Source: Ascarosepion bandense (Eukaryota; Mollusca; Cephalopoda; Sepiida; Sepiidae). From it: 64,000 bases of DNA. The position numbers and the translations under genes are program-made. The notes under the pieces were generated by a model. That model ran no database searches. It was not told the DNA's origin and worked only from the letters and a program-made list of their open reading frames with translations. Where the stretch lies: the NCBI GenBank assembly GCA_037127315.1, contig JBBBDQ010000347.1, positions 689,501 through 753,500 on the forward strand, read 5' to 3'. Below are positions 10,909-20,553 of this stretch, in pieces (position 1 is the first letter of the stretch; each line of letters opens with the position of its first letter).

Positions 10909-10911
<3 letters not shown>
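10514..10911. mobile_element. MITE of ~398 bp (mariner-type TIR, TA target), copy 1
   Basis: The element starts TACTACCAGCCATAATTATT and ends with the inverted form ATAATTATGGCAGGTAGTG, flanked by TA. The internal sequence is non-coding and near palindromic at the sub-terminal level: ATTATCCACTTGGCAATA appears inverted near the left end. Two other copies at 35533-35931 and 54906-55591 share it end to end. A TIR of this form with TA flanks fits the Tc1/mariner superfamily. It has no transposase, so it would rely on a partner element. Confidence 0.85.

Positions 10912-10981
<70 letters not shown>
10912..10981. repeat. (TA)n microsatellite
   Basis: A run of TA units with one interruption (TACATA near 10940), directly abutting the right end of the MITE. 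Confidence 0.9.
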
Positions 10982-10982
<1 letters not shown>

Positions 10983-11238
10983 CATTTAATTCCTATCTAT
11001 GTAATTCTTTTCGTGATTTTATTATTTTCTCTTCATTCCTACCTACTTACCTACCTACTGATGATATCGAAACGCAGTGTTAGAGATTGAACACAGACAA
11101 TGTCAGACAATAATTGCCAAAATTAGCTGCAAACTTCCGATACATTCCCTGGCTATATCGTATGTGCCTAGGTAGGGATACTTCCTTTTGAATTTAGTGT
11201 TGTCCTTATTATTTGGTTACAAACCAAGCTAGACAGAG

Positions 11239-11240
<2 letters not shown>

Positions 11241-11270
<30 letters not shown>

Positions 11271-11660
11271 CTTCTTCTTCTTCTTCTTCTTCTTCTTCTT
11301 CTTCTATGTGTCCTGTTCTTTCAGCACGTAGGCGATCATGGTTTTCCACTTCTCCCTATACCTGGTGGCCCTTAGAACGCTTTCTCCTGTTACACCACGC
11401 AACCCTCTATCCCTCTGCCACATGATCAGGTCCTTCAAATATCCGCTGCTTTCCCTTGTCTTTTTTCTCTCTATCTGGTCTGTTAGTATCAGGTTCTTCA
11501 AGCCCTTCTTCTTTATTATATGACCCAGGAACTTTAGCTGTCTCTTCCTGATGCTCAGTTTTAATTTCCTTTTCGTTTCCATTCTTTCCAAAAACTCATC
11601 ATTGCTCACATGCTCGATCTATGATATTCGCAGCATCTTTTACACCTGGCTGTTTAACGC
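11241..11660 (-). mobile_element. LINE-R 3' end with (GAA)n tail
   Basis: The minus strand encodes the C-terminus of LINE-R over 11304-11609, with SIRKRQLKFLGHI and LILTDQIERK blocks, ending at KEQDT. This is followed by the 3' tail (GAA)~21, seen as (TTC)n at 11241-11305. The copy starts inside the C-terminal domain, a typical 5' truncation from incomplete reverse transcription. Single substitutions separate it from the copies at 33541 and 45519, and the reading frame is still open for 101 codons. Confidence 0.8.
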
Positions 11661-12779
11661 ATTGTTGAATATGTTATCGATTTATACTTATAATTGTGCA
11701 AGTGATTATAACATATTTCATTATCTATTTGTTCCATATTGCTCGGATTTAGCACCGCAGTTTGAACTCGGCTTGTCGATTTATCATTCCGAGTTGCAAA
11801 ACCCTCCCATTACTTGCATATTTCTGTATATATCTCCCTCCAAATTTTTGGTTCCGTCTTTTATTACATGTTTAACAAAGTTTTTGTTTGGTCTGCTACT
11901 TTTTTAAAGTTTCTGAATGGTTCTTTTTTTCTCTTTCATATACTGTTGGTTTCGCTGCTGTCTTTGTTTGAAAGTCTTGCATTTTCAACAAAGAAAAGAA
12001 ATGTATATCCTAAAGTCGTCGTAATCTGGTGAATAAGAATTTATACACCTTTCCTTTACCTTTTTATTTTATTTTGTTTTTTTTTTCTCTTCAACTCAAT
12101 CCGTAGATTAAGACTGGAAAACTATCACAAAGATAATCTGTTTGTTTAAAAACAAAAAAAACTTCATTTAAGTTGAACTCAGAGGTGGCATACATCCAAT
12201 ATACGTGATATGATTGGCACTGTCCCAAAATAATGTTGCTTTAAGAATTGCAGTGTTTTTTTTTTCATTTGGACAGGTAAATGATAAATCGCCCACGCAT
12301 TCATTTTAAATAGACTCAAGCAAATGGCCATTCATGGCCAAAACGACGATGAGAAAATTTCATTATATCCGTGAGGAAAGAGCCAATACGATTGCTTTGC
12401 TCTGCCATGTTAGATTTTTACAATTAAATTTGTTTGATTATTTCTTTTGTGATTGCGGTTTCCATTTTACTATTACGTTGTAAAATTATTTATTTCTCAT
12501 TTTATCGTTCCGTTCTTTTATATTTAGGTTAAAATGCCTTTACATAAGATACTTTTATAGGTTATTTTCATTATATTATCGTTGATTCTTATCATAACTT
12601 ATTTCTTAAGATTAGAATAGGCTTAATGATTATGATTATGATAGTTACTAATTTCTTTCCAATTCTCCGGAATAAAGAATTATCATTATACCCATTACAT
12701 TATTTTCCTTATCCTTGCCTTTGTTCCCTTATGAAATTTCGATGCGACATTGAGTTCTGAAGGCTTATTAGCGTGACCA
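11661..12779. other. Unassigned AT-rich stretch
   Basis: No supported feature. The plus ORFs at 11551-11907 and 11814-12032 are hydrophobic low-complexity frames without motifs. The first overlaps the antisense of LINE-R. Confidence 0.4.
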
Positions 12780-13215
12780 ATTATTTCAAAAGCCAAGCAA
12801 TATTTTGAGAGACAAGAAAATTTCGTTAAAATACAGAAAACAATGCTAGACGGTTATGTCATATCTGTCCTTATATATGGTAGAGAATGCTGGACAATTT
12901 CATCTAAGATGAATGATAGACTCGAAGCAACAGAAATGTGGTTTTACAGAAAGATGCTGAAGATAATATGGACCGAACATGCGAACACTGTCAGTGTTTT
13001 TGAGAGCATGTGAACAAAAAGGAAACATGTTTAGCATCAGGAAAAGACAGCTGAAGTTATTGGGACATGTAAAAAGAAAGGATGGCTTGGAGAATTTAAT
13101 ATTCACGAGACGGATAGAGAGAAAATAAGACATAGGAAATGTCGGTGATGTATAGCACATAGCCCTGAGCAAATAGATTGCTGACCAGGGTTTGAGAAAG
13201 ATCAGTAATCTTCGA
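12780..13215 (+). mobile_element. LINE-R C-terminal fragment, broken
   Basis: The plus strand encodes YGRECWTISSKM, EMWFYRKMLKIIWTEH and LRQLKL-like blocks. They match the C-terminal region of the LINE-R copies at 33541-34010 and 45519-46290, here in the opposite orientation. A stop after FESM and at least one frameshift break it. There is no (GAA)n tail. The copy instead runs into a short segment with a CCTTGCTTGGGGTGA motif, which resembles the LINE-J 3' end. Confidence 0.7.
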
Positions 13216-13394
13216 GACATGACTGACTGGGCAGTGGATTTAATGCCTTGCTTGGGGTGAACTCAATTAAAATAAATAATAAATAAAAAACAAAGTACAC
13301 ATGTTTGCATTAAAAAAAGGTCCTATAAAATAAAAACAATTTAATTTCTGAAAAAAATGAAGATTTTCTCATTTCATCAAATTGTTAATTAATT
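13216..13394. other. LINE-J-like 3' terminus and spacer
   Basis: The segment 13245-13290 reads ATGCCTTGCTTGGGGTGA followed by an A-rich run. This is the last ~40 bp of the LINE-J 3' end with no body in front of it. The remainder is unassigned. Confidence 0.4.
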
Positions 13395-13640
13395 TGAAGT
13401 CAGTCCAATTGAATTAGTTACATTCACTTACGCACTAACACCTTTTAGAAAAGTATTACTCCATCTCTTCTCTATCCAGCTATGAGTTCAATAGCGGCAG
13501 AGATTGGGTTATATAGCCTCGGTTGGCAAATAGTCTACCGCAGAAAATAATGGCAACCTACTGCGAGAAAATTTTCTGCCCAGTCAGTGATGTCTCTTTC
13601 GAGAAGTGATTGCTCAATTATGTATCAAGTAAGTTATTTA
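13395..13640 (+). mobile_element. tRNA-derived SINE, 5'-truncated
   Basis: Sense-strand order: CATTCACTTACGCA, a CTCTTCTCTATCCAGCTATG block, TAGTCTACCGCAGAAA, ATGGCAACCTACTGCG and CCCAGTCAGTGATGTCTCTT, ending near GTATCAAGTAAGTTA. The tRNA-like promoter half is mostly missing, and the 3' hairpin is partly lost. Confidence 0.75.
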
Positions 13641-13771
13641 AATGAATTGACCCTTAGATTGACCTTAAACAAGAACATGTATAATTAGTTACTGAATATA
13701 TATATATATATATATATAATTTTAAAAAAATCATCGAAATGTATACATATTTATTCCAGAAGCCCCAAATT
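13641..13771. other. Short spacer with (TA)n
   Basis: (TA)n at about 13697-13717. Nothing else is seen. Confidence 0.5.
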
Positions 13772-14340
13772 GTCATAAGTGATACACGCCTGGGCGATCA
13801 TGTCTCGAACGAGACATGACAGACTGAGCAAAATATTTTCTCCCATTAGGTTGCGATTTCTTTCTGCTTTATTCTAAGACTATAGAACCCAATATGTCCT
13901 GCTATTTAACCCATAGCTAGAAAGATGCGACGGATTAATAGCTTTCCTAGCTAACGAATTGTTGTACTGAAGATAATCATCGTGCTATGTTGGCTGCTAA
14001 TTGACTTAACGCGCCCCAAATTTTAGAAACTTGGTAATCTTCCACTGTAAGCTGACTCCTTAGTATTCGGCTAACTGCCGACTAATATCAACTGCCTTAA
14101 TCCAACTATGTTCAAGCTGGAACTAACTAATAGTACTACTGAACTCCAATAGAACTCTAAAGAACTCTCTAGAACTTCTAAGAACTCCTAAGAACTTCCC
14201 AACATCTCGAGTTAACTTCCTGTTAATTCTTATTAATATACAAGAGAGAATCCATTATCTGAGAAATAGGTGTGTTTCACCATAACACGAATTCAACTGT
14301 AATTATTCCGAGCCGATATCCACTGCACCACAACAACATT
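13772..14340 (-). mobile_element. tRNA-derived SINE interrupted by a solo LTR
   Basis: The 3' body is at 13772-13959 and the tRNA-like head at 14288-14340 (CCGAGCCGATATCCACTGCACCAC, read as the minus-strand start). The gap is filled exactly by a 328 bp LTR with a 5 bp target duplication. In the 3' body the hairpin ATGTCTCGAACGAGACAT keeps its stem but has a loop change relative to other copies. Confidence 0.85.
13960..14287. mobile_element. Solo LTR of an LTR retrotransposon
   Basis: The element begins TGTTGTACTGAAG and ends CACCATAACA, so it has the TGTT...AACA termini expected of an LTR. It is flanked on both sides by CGAAT (13955-13959 and 14288-14292), a 5 bp target-site duplication inside a SINE. 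There is no internal coding region, so it is the product of LTR-LTR recombination. An internal tandem run of a ~10 bp AGAACTCYTA motif spans about 14145-14205. Orientation and superfamily are unsettled; 5 bp duplications fit Gypsy or BEL/Pao. Confidence 0.85.
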
Positions 14341-14459
14341 AGAACATCGATTTTGGTGCTTGGCTCAGATGGTTTGTAAACAAGTCTAATTAGCAAGTTT
14401 TATGCATCTTTCGGTTTAATTATCACCAACTAAAATAGGAGGGCAAAATGGACGTGGTA
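14341..14459. other. Short spacer
   Basis: No feature seen. Confidence 0.4.
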
Positions 14460-14870
14460 TAATTGTTAGCAAGCTTGTCTCGCTAATACTTTTATGAGTA
14501 ACTAGGGATTTCTATCGTCTCTGGTTACTCAATAATACTGGCCTTGTGTAAGCTACGCTTAGTAGATCACCATATGAGTATATAATAATACTTTTAGTGA
14601 ACTGGTTTCTCAATTAGTGCACCGTACGTTCGGCTTTGTGTCACATCCAGCCCGCGCTTTTTAAATCGTTATATAGGTATATAATGAACATTTTAGTGAG
14701 ATTGATCCTCACCGGGTGTCCCGTACGTTTGAAATTGTGTTACACGTAATCTACGCATAGTAAATCGCTATAAAGGTTTAATGATTGAAATTTTAGTGAG
14801 CTCCATCTTCAATTTGGGTTCCCAGTGTATGGTTTTCGTCTAATCTATAATACGCTTAGAAAACCACCAA
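14460..14870. repeat. Tandem repeat, ~100 bp unit, four diverged copies
   Basis: The anchor TTTTAGTGA (TTTTATGAG in the first unit) is at 14490, 14592, 14691 and 14791, so the period is 99-102 bp. Each unit continues through a Y-rich block, a GTACGTT or GTGTATG block, a TTGTGTMA block, then a CGCTTAGTAAATCRC-like end. Unit identity is perhaps 60-70% by eye. It is non-coding. Confidence 0.75.
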
Positions 14871-14967
14871 GACTGACATTTTATTTCAAGAGTGTTTACA
14901 CTAAAATTTACAATCCAGACTGAACAAATATATATATATAGTGTGTATTTAGGCAGCCTTTTTTTAT
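14871..14967. other. Short spacer
   Basis: Includes a short TATATATATA run at 14931. No other feature. Confidence 0.4.
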
Positions 14968-15449
14968 TGATGCATGTTTCATTAAATAATATAGACATAA
15001 ACTATCCCAAACATATCTCCAAAAATATCCATAAATGCCTATAATTAATAACAGAACCCATTGGTGTATTCCAATGGCTTCTGATACGTAATATGTCTTG
15101 TTTTCACCCTCGCCGGCTCATGTGTGAAGTCATGAGGTGTGGTGCGATATTCGTTTCCAGCATCTTCTATGCACGAGTTTCTCGTTGCTTGGAAATCTCC
15201 GATATAAACAAAAACAGATGTCATTATTGTTTGTCCGTGAAATTATATACTATAATGTAATTTGACATCTTTGAAAATGGCTTATATAAGCCGAAAGCTT
15301 AGATTGAATTATAAAAATATTATGTATTAATATTGTGATTTTATTTTTATCATCTCATGATAATGCCATTAAGTTTATCAGACAATGCAAAAAAATGACA
15401 TACAATAAATAAAACAACAATTCTCGATATTATTTAATGAAACATGCAT

Positions 15450-15454
<5 letters not shown>
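14968..15454. mobile_element. (TA)n-associated element with ~26 bp TIRs
   Basis: The left end TTGATGCATGTTTCATTAAA (near 14968) is found inverted at 15430-15454, directly before (TA)n. The inner continuation AATAATATAGACA at the left corresponds to AATAATATCGAGA at the right end. The interior (~440 bp) is non-coding. It holds at 15259-15311 (plus) a cassette of ATCT, TTGAAAA, hairpin GGCUUAUAUAAGCC, GAAA and AGAU, in which ATCT and AGAT pair. The layout copies a hammerhead with a damaged core. The same family is seen at 6243-6550. Confidence 0.6.

Positions 15455-15497
<43 letters not shown>
15451..15497. repeat. (TA)n microsatellite
   Basis: Uninterrupted TA run that joins the right end of the TIR element. 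Confidence 0.9.
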
Positions 15498-15501
<4 letters not shown>

Positions 15502-15963
15502 CAAATTTATAAATGCATATATGATAAAAGCCTAACGAAAAGAAGGTCCCATGTCTCTGAATGAGCTAATAGTTTTGAAAATGCATACAACCTTAAATTT
15601 CTAGTCGATTCTCCGAAACCTATATATATATATACAAATTTTTTGCTCCATATGTAGATTGTTCTCATTCTCATTTTACCGTTCATTTCTAGGGATACCG
15701 TATCTCGTTCATATTTAGCGTTGATCGGTTTGAGGAAAGGCAGCATTTATAACCAGCACTATGGATAAATTGCGTATATGGCACCTTCATGCTCTAACCT
15801 CACCAGGAATCTGCATCAACACGGATGAACTGTAGTATAACCTTCGACCTTTTTCACAATGGAAGAGGAAAACTATCGTCAGCTTGCCTAACCCGATGTA
15901 CTAATAACTTGAACATAAAATGGATTCAAATCGTCAGTATATCATAAATAAACGCTCACTGGG
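15498..15963. other. Unassigned stretch
   Basis: No supported feature. The 79-codon minus ORF at 15507-15746 has no motif. Confidence 0.4.
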
Positions 15964-16082
15964 CTGCTTACAGCTACTTTAAGTTGCAACACCGTTTCCC
16001 TTACGATCAACTAACGTAAGCAACACCGAGCTTGATCAGTACTTAAATGGGTAACCGCTTATAAATACCAATTGTTGTAAGC
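15964..16082 (+). pseudogene. 5S rRNA-derived relic, near full length
   Basis: The sequence keeps the order and spacing of eukaryotic 5S rRNA. It has an ACACCGTTTCCC-like segment, then ACGTAAGCAACACCGAGC, then GATCAGTACTTAAATGGG, then TAACCGCTTATAAATACC and a GTTGTAAGC end. The internal promoter boxes (A-box AAGTTAAGCAAC and C-box GGATGGGTGACC in the known gene) are recognisable but mutated, so this is unlikely to be a working gene. It could be a stray 5S pseudogene or the head of a 5S-derived SINE. I see no obvious SINE body after it. Confidence 0.75.
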
Positions 16083-16931
16083 TCGAATATGTTGGCGATG
16101 TAATGGATATTAACTTGGAAATATTAATCGGATTGACGAGTTCTAATTCCTGTTATATTCAATACGCTCGAGTAATTCTGCGAAAAATATGAATCCACCT
16201 CTCCTTCCCCAAATACGGGTTAATTAGTAATACTTGTATCATTAAACGATATAATCTGCATAGTATCATAAAATTTAAAATCATTTTGCTTTAAGTAACC
16301 TGTTAAGTGTTGATGAGTCATAAAATCGAGTCAAAAAATCCCTCAAAACTTCAATGGATAATACTTTAATTGAAATTCAAATATACACAGCGTAAACAAA
16401 AGGATGTGCAAACATCAAACTGTGATCCAGGTGCGTACAAAAAGGTTATGAAAATCATCAAACATTCCGTGTAGAAGCACAACTAACTTGCAAACATAAC
16501 TAAAGCTTCTGTAGGTAGAAACCGATGGGTCGGAACTGATTAAGAAATTATCAGCGTCAGAACAATATACAGAAGCATCTGGGCTTTACACAGAAATCAG
16601 AATTAAGACAAAAATAGAGATAATGATCAAGGACTGTAGTTGTGGCCAAGCATATAAAGATGAAATTAGCCGCAACAGAAAAGTAACCATGGTGGGACAT
16701 GAGAAACTGGTGATTTGGCTTGACATAGTATATCATGTATAACTGAGTATGTTTGGTGGTAGAAGAGTACTACGCAACAATTGTGGTATAAGTAAAGATG
16801 TTAAAAACAAAATAAGCCTAGAAATTCAGATATCTGAACGAATCAGAGCATGTTAGGTAATAAGGTCATCCTTATAATAAATCTCTTTGAGAACAGCAGA
16901 GAAGAGAAATCACAGTGCGTCAGTTTAAATG
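16083..16931. other. Unassigned stretch
   Basis: No supported gene or repeat. All short frames are stop-rich. Confidence 0.4.
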
Positions 16932-17445
16932 TACAGGGTGTTGCAGCAAAATCCGACACTTGACAAAAAGAAAACGAAATGGGCAATAAAAACAAAAGTT
17001 TTATACGCAGAGACCCGACAGGTTATTTAGCAAAAGTTAGAGTTATATACTATATTATTTTTTTATCTAACCGCCGGCGGCGTCGGCCATCACGCTTTGA
17101 GTCACACGCTTTGGCGATCATGTCTTTGTACATAGCGGCGAACGCCTGCACGATGGCATCTTTCAGAGAGTTTACTGTGTTTTGGGCGTGGTTGTTGGTC
17201 TTGGCCTCGATCATGCCCCAGAAGAAATAGTCAAGGTTCAGTCGGGTAAGTAGTGCGGCCATAAATTTGGCGATCGGTGGTGAGGGACATTGCTGAGCAG
17301 CCAGGCCTGAGTCGTCTTGGCCGTGTGTGAGGAAGCGGAGTTCTGCTGGAAGACGTAGGAGCGTCCCGCGCCCATCTCGTCCACCACCCTCCTAGGCACC
17401 TCTTCGTAGATCTCATCGGTGGCACACAGTTTCGGTACATAAAGA
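16932..17445 (-). pseudogene. Mariner transposase, C-terminal half with one TIR, inactive
   Basis: The minus strand encodes the mariner DDE catalytic region: FQQNSASSHTAKTTQAWL, then a WPHYLPD block, then LNLDYFFWGMIEAKTNNHA in another frame. The second catalytic Asp (QQD in the family) is Asn here. A one-base loss near the PDLNP motif shifts the frame. Downstream, at 16932-16960, lies a mariner-like terminal repeat starting TACAGGGTGTTGCAGC, with a TA target. The N-terminal DNA-binding half and the other terminus are missing beyond about 17445. A dead, 5'-truncated copy of a cut-and-paste transposon. Confidence 0.85.
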
Positions 17446-17615
17446 GAAAAAATGAACTCGAAGGGCATCAGTGGAATAGCGAAGTTTCGTTGCAGCAGTA
17501 GAAAATGGATATTTATGTAAAGCAGTAGAAACGTGAAAGCAGTTTTCAGCACTATAAATGGTAAATCTAGATGCAGCAGCAGTTAATTTAAAGTAAGGCA
17601 CTGAAAAGTCTTGGT
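17446..17615. repeat. Imperfect GCAGCAG-rich block flanking LINE-J (left)
   Basis: Contains several diverged copies of a GCAGCAGNAGAAA-type motif. Segment GAAGTTTCGTTGCAGCAG (near 17480) closely matches GAAGTCTCGTTGCAACGG on the far side of LINE-J (near 20610). The two flanks probably belonged to one tandem-like block before the LINE inserted. Confidence 0.45.
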
Positions 17616-20553
17616 GTTTTTTTTTAATCGTGTCACCCCAAGCAAAGCATTCCAATGCCACTATAGCGCAGGGGTTTACATAGAGGGATTGGGTATAGGA
17701 AATGTCAGAAGGAGGGTGATAGACGGCGTAGGATGTACATAGAGAGAGAGTCGGAGAAAGTGGGTGTGAGTTAGTGTGTTAGGAGGTGTCTATTGACCTT
17801 ACATGTAAACTCCTGGAGGTTGTAGCCGTCGGGGAAGCAAGCATGCGTAGGGAATTCCACAGGCGGGAAGTGCGAGGAAAGAAGCTGTTGGAGTAGAAAT
17901 TGCGGTTACATTTCATCGGTTTCACTGTAAAAGGGTGGGACCTAGTTGCCAATCTAGTATCTCGTGCAAATTCACATCTAGGGGGCACCAGTGATTTAAA
18001 TTCGTCAGAGCAGAAGCCATGAAAGTATTTATAGAAGAGGCACAGGGAACCACGTCACACCGGTGAGAGAGTCACTGCAGGCGGTCAGCCAAATCGGTAT
18101 CAATCACATCACAGATTCTTCGCCGTATATTGTCAAGAACCCCGAGGAGAATAGAAGGGGCACCCGACCAGATGTGGCAGCAGTACTCAATACACGGGCG
18201 GATGGTGGATTTATATAAGTGCAGGATAGATTCAGGCGGAAAGAATTTCCGGGCCCTGCACAGAGAGCCGACTTTCATAGCTGCGGATTTAGCAATGGTT
18301 TCGACCTAGTCATTCCACTTGGGGTCCGCTGAGAGTGTCACGCCAAGCAGGCGTAGTGATTTACTCTCTGGGAGGCAAGCTTGTTCCAGGCTAATGAGAG
18401 GGAGGTGCGGTTGTCTGTGGTGGTTAATTGACATCAGCTCCGTTTTGGAAGAATTGAATTTTACGAGAAATTCTTTACCCCAATCCACCACGGATTGGAG
18501 GTCCTTCTCAAGCTCGGCAGCGAGGTTCGCCTTGTCACCAACACCAGATTTTTGATCGAGGCGAACGTAAACTGTGGTATCATCAGCGTACATGCCTACT
18601 TGTGATCTTATGACATCGGAAAGATCATTGATATAGATTAGAAAGAGCGTAGGACCTAGGATAGAGCCTTGAGGTACACCCGCATTTGTAGTGTAGTCCT
18701 GGGAGGCATGTCCGTTTAATACCACCTTCAGTGTGCGGTTAGAGAGGAATGACCGGATTAAGTCCAACAAAAGTCCAGTTATGCCATAGCTTCGCAGTTT
18801 CCGTAGAAGGCCGGCATGCCATACACTGTCGAATGCTTTAGAGATATCCAAGGCGAAGGTTAGAGCTTCACCATTCTTGTCGAGAGCCTGACATATATAC
18901 TCGGTGATGGTCTTTAGCATATTAGCAGTAGACCTGGTGAAGCGGAAGCCATACTGTTTTTCCGAGAGGAGCCCGTGGACTGTGAGATGGTGAACGACTT
19001 CGGCATTGATAATGGCTTCAAACACTTTGCTGAAGATCGGGAGAAGGCTGATAGGACGGTAATTTGCGGGGTCCGATGGTTCACCAGTGTTCTTGAATAT
19101 TGGAACCACAGAAGAAGACTTCCAACAGGCAGGAAAGCAGGAGGAAGATAGGCAGAGGTTGTAGAGCTTAGAAAGGATAGAGGAGTGTTCAGGGGCACGA
19201 TTGTTCAAAACTATGATTGGGATTCCATCCCCACCACTCACTTTGTGAGGGTCCAGTTTTGAGATTATGCTAGAAATCAGTGAGGGCGTGATGTGGAGGT
19301 CATTCAATTGGGTCTCATTTCTAGATGGGAAATCGGCTGTATGGATTCCAGACGAATCGAGAGTCGAATTGGTCGAGAAGCTATGGGCAAAGCATTCGGC
19401 CTTGTCCGCTGAGGAGGTGAGGACCTCAAACTCGTTTATTAGTGGGGGTATTGAGGACCTACTCTTCCTAAGCACGCGATTGCAGAGGCGCCAGTAGTCT
19501 TTGGTACCAAACTTGGAGGATGCTATGCGCTGCTTCATCCTGGCAGCAAACAGTATCTTAGCGTCCTTAAGTATCTTTTTACACTTATTACGAGCTGAGG
19601 CGAAAAGGCGCCTGCTTTGGTCCGACACGTGGCTACGATAAAGCCGGAAGAAGTGATTCCGGTGGGCAATGGCGGCAGGGAAAGCGGGCGAGAACCAGGG
19701 AGACCAATGGGATTTAAGCTGAAATTTCCTGGCAGGGATGAATCCATAGATGCCAGCCTTAACCCAGGAGGAGACCTCTGATGCACAGTCTTCGATGGGA
19801 AGACTAAAAACATTGTTCCAAGGGACGTCGCAGAGGAATTCACGGAACGAATCCCAGTCTGCTCTTTGATAGTCGTAGGATATTCTGTTGGTCTGGGTTT
19901 CTTGGGTAGAGGTGGAGTGGAACGAGATGCAGACAGAAACTACGGCGTGGTCAGAATTTCCGAGAGGGCAGAGCTGTCTGGTGGAGCAAGAATTTGGGGT
20001 GGAAGTGAAGCAGAGGTCTAGTAGCGAGTCCCTTCCGTTAGGGCTATTGGAGAAACGCGTAGGGAAGTCCACCACTTGCGTAAGCGATTGGGAGATTGAA
20101 AGGTTAAAGGTGTGGACACCAGCAAGGTCGGTTACAGAGTTTTCCAGCCACTTAATGTGGTGGGCGTTAAAGTCACCAAACACGAAAATATGGGCAGATG
20201 GGTGCGAGGAAATGGTCTTGTCCATATTGTCAGAGATGCTGTAAAGTTCCGAACAGTCAGAGGAGGAGGGGGAGCGGTAGAGGAAGAAGAGATAGCTAAC
20301 AGAGCTTAGAAGTGAGAGACGGAAGTACATGAAAGGCTGGTCCAGGGATTCGAGAGATGTTACTCTAGCTAAGGGGAGGTGTTCAATGACATATACACCA
20401 AGCCCATGCATATGGACGTTGGAGTCCTTCCTGAAGAGGGGAAGGTAACCAGGAACATAGAACTCAGAGGAGGGGATAGACGGGTCAAGGTTAGTTTCAC
20501 ATAGGGCTAAGATATCGGGTGAGTTATTTTGGAGCAATGCTTCTACGCTATAA
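17616..20553 (-). mobile_element. LINE-J non-LTR retrotransposon, nearly complete, 5'-truncated and mutated
   Basis: This is a ~2.94 kb copy. From the 5' end (high coordinates) it carries an AP-type endonuclease, a reverse transcriptase, a C-terminal segment, and the 3' terminus. The 3' terminus is seen as poly(T) at 17619-17627 followed by AATCGTGTCACCCCAAGC, the complement of the family's CTTGCTCGGGGTGA-like end. The start lacks roughly the first tens of endonuclease residues. Breaks: an in-frame TAG after PKWND (about 18310), a TGA after DRLQ and a frameshift near 18050. It is the longest of at least seven LINE-J pieces in the window. The clade is Jockey/CR1-like by motif, but exact placement needs a tree. 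Confidence 0.9.
17779..18278 (-). pseudogene. LINE-J C-terminal region beyond the premature stop
   Basis: Two open pieces continue the LINE-J protein: 18072-18278 (KVGSLCRARKFFPPESILH, then IEYCCHIWSGAPS) and 17779-17988 (RLATRSHPFTVKP, RTSRLWNSL). They are split by TGA and a one-base frameshift near 18050. The copy at 59036-59897 reads through this region, which shows the family's original layout. The region has spaced Cys/His residues, but I do not assign a zinc finger with confidence. Confidence 0.8.

Noticed and set aside
11055..11085. CTGATGATATCGAAACGC as a hammerhead
   Set aside because: The two core segments are there, but stem II would be at most 2 bp and stem I strands do not pair. 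The flanking CTACCTAC repeats have no complement.
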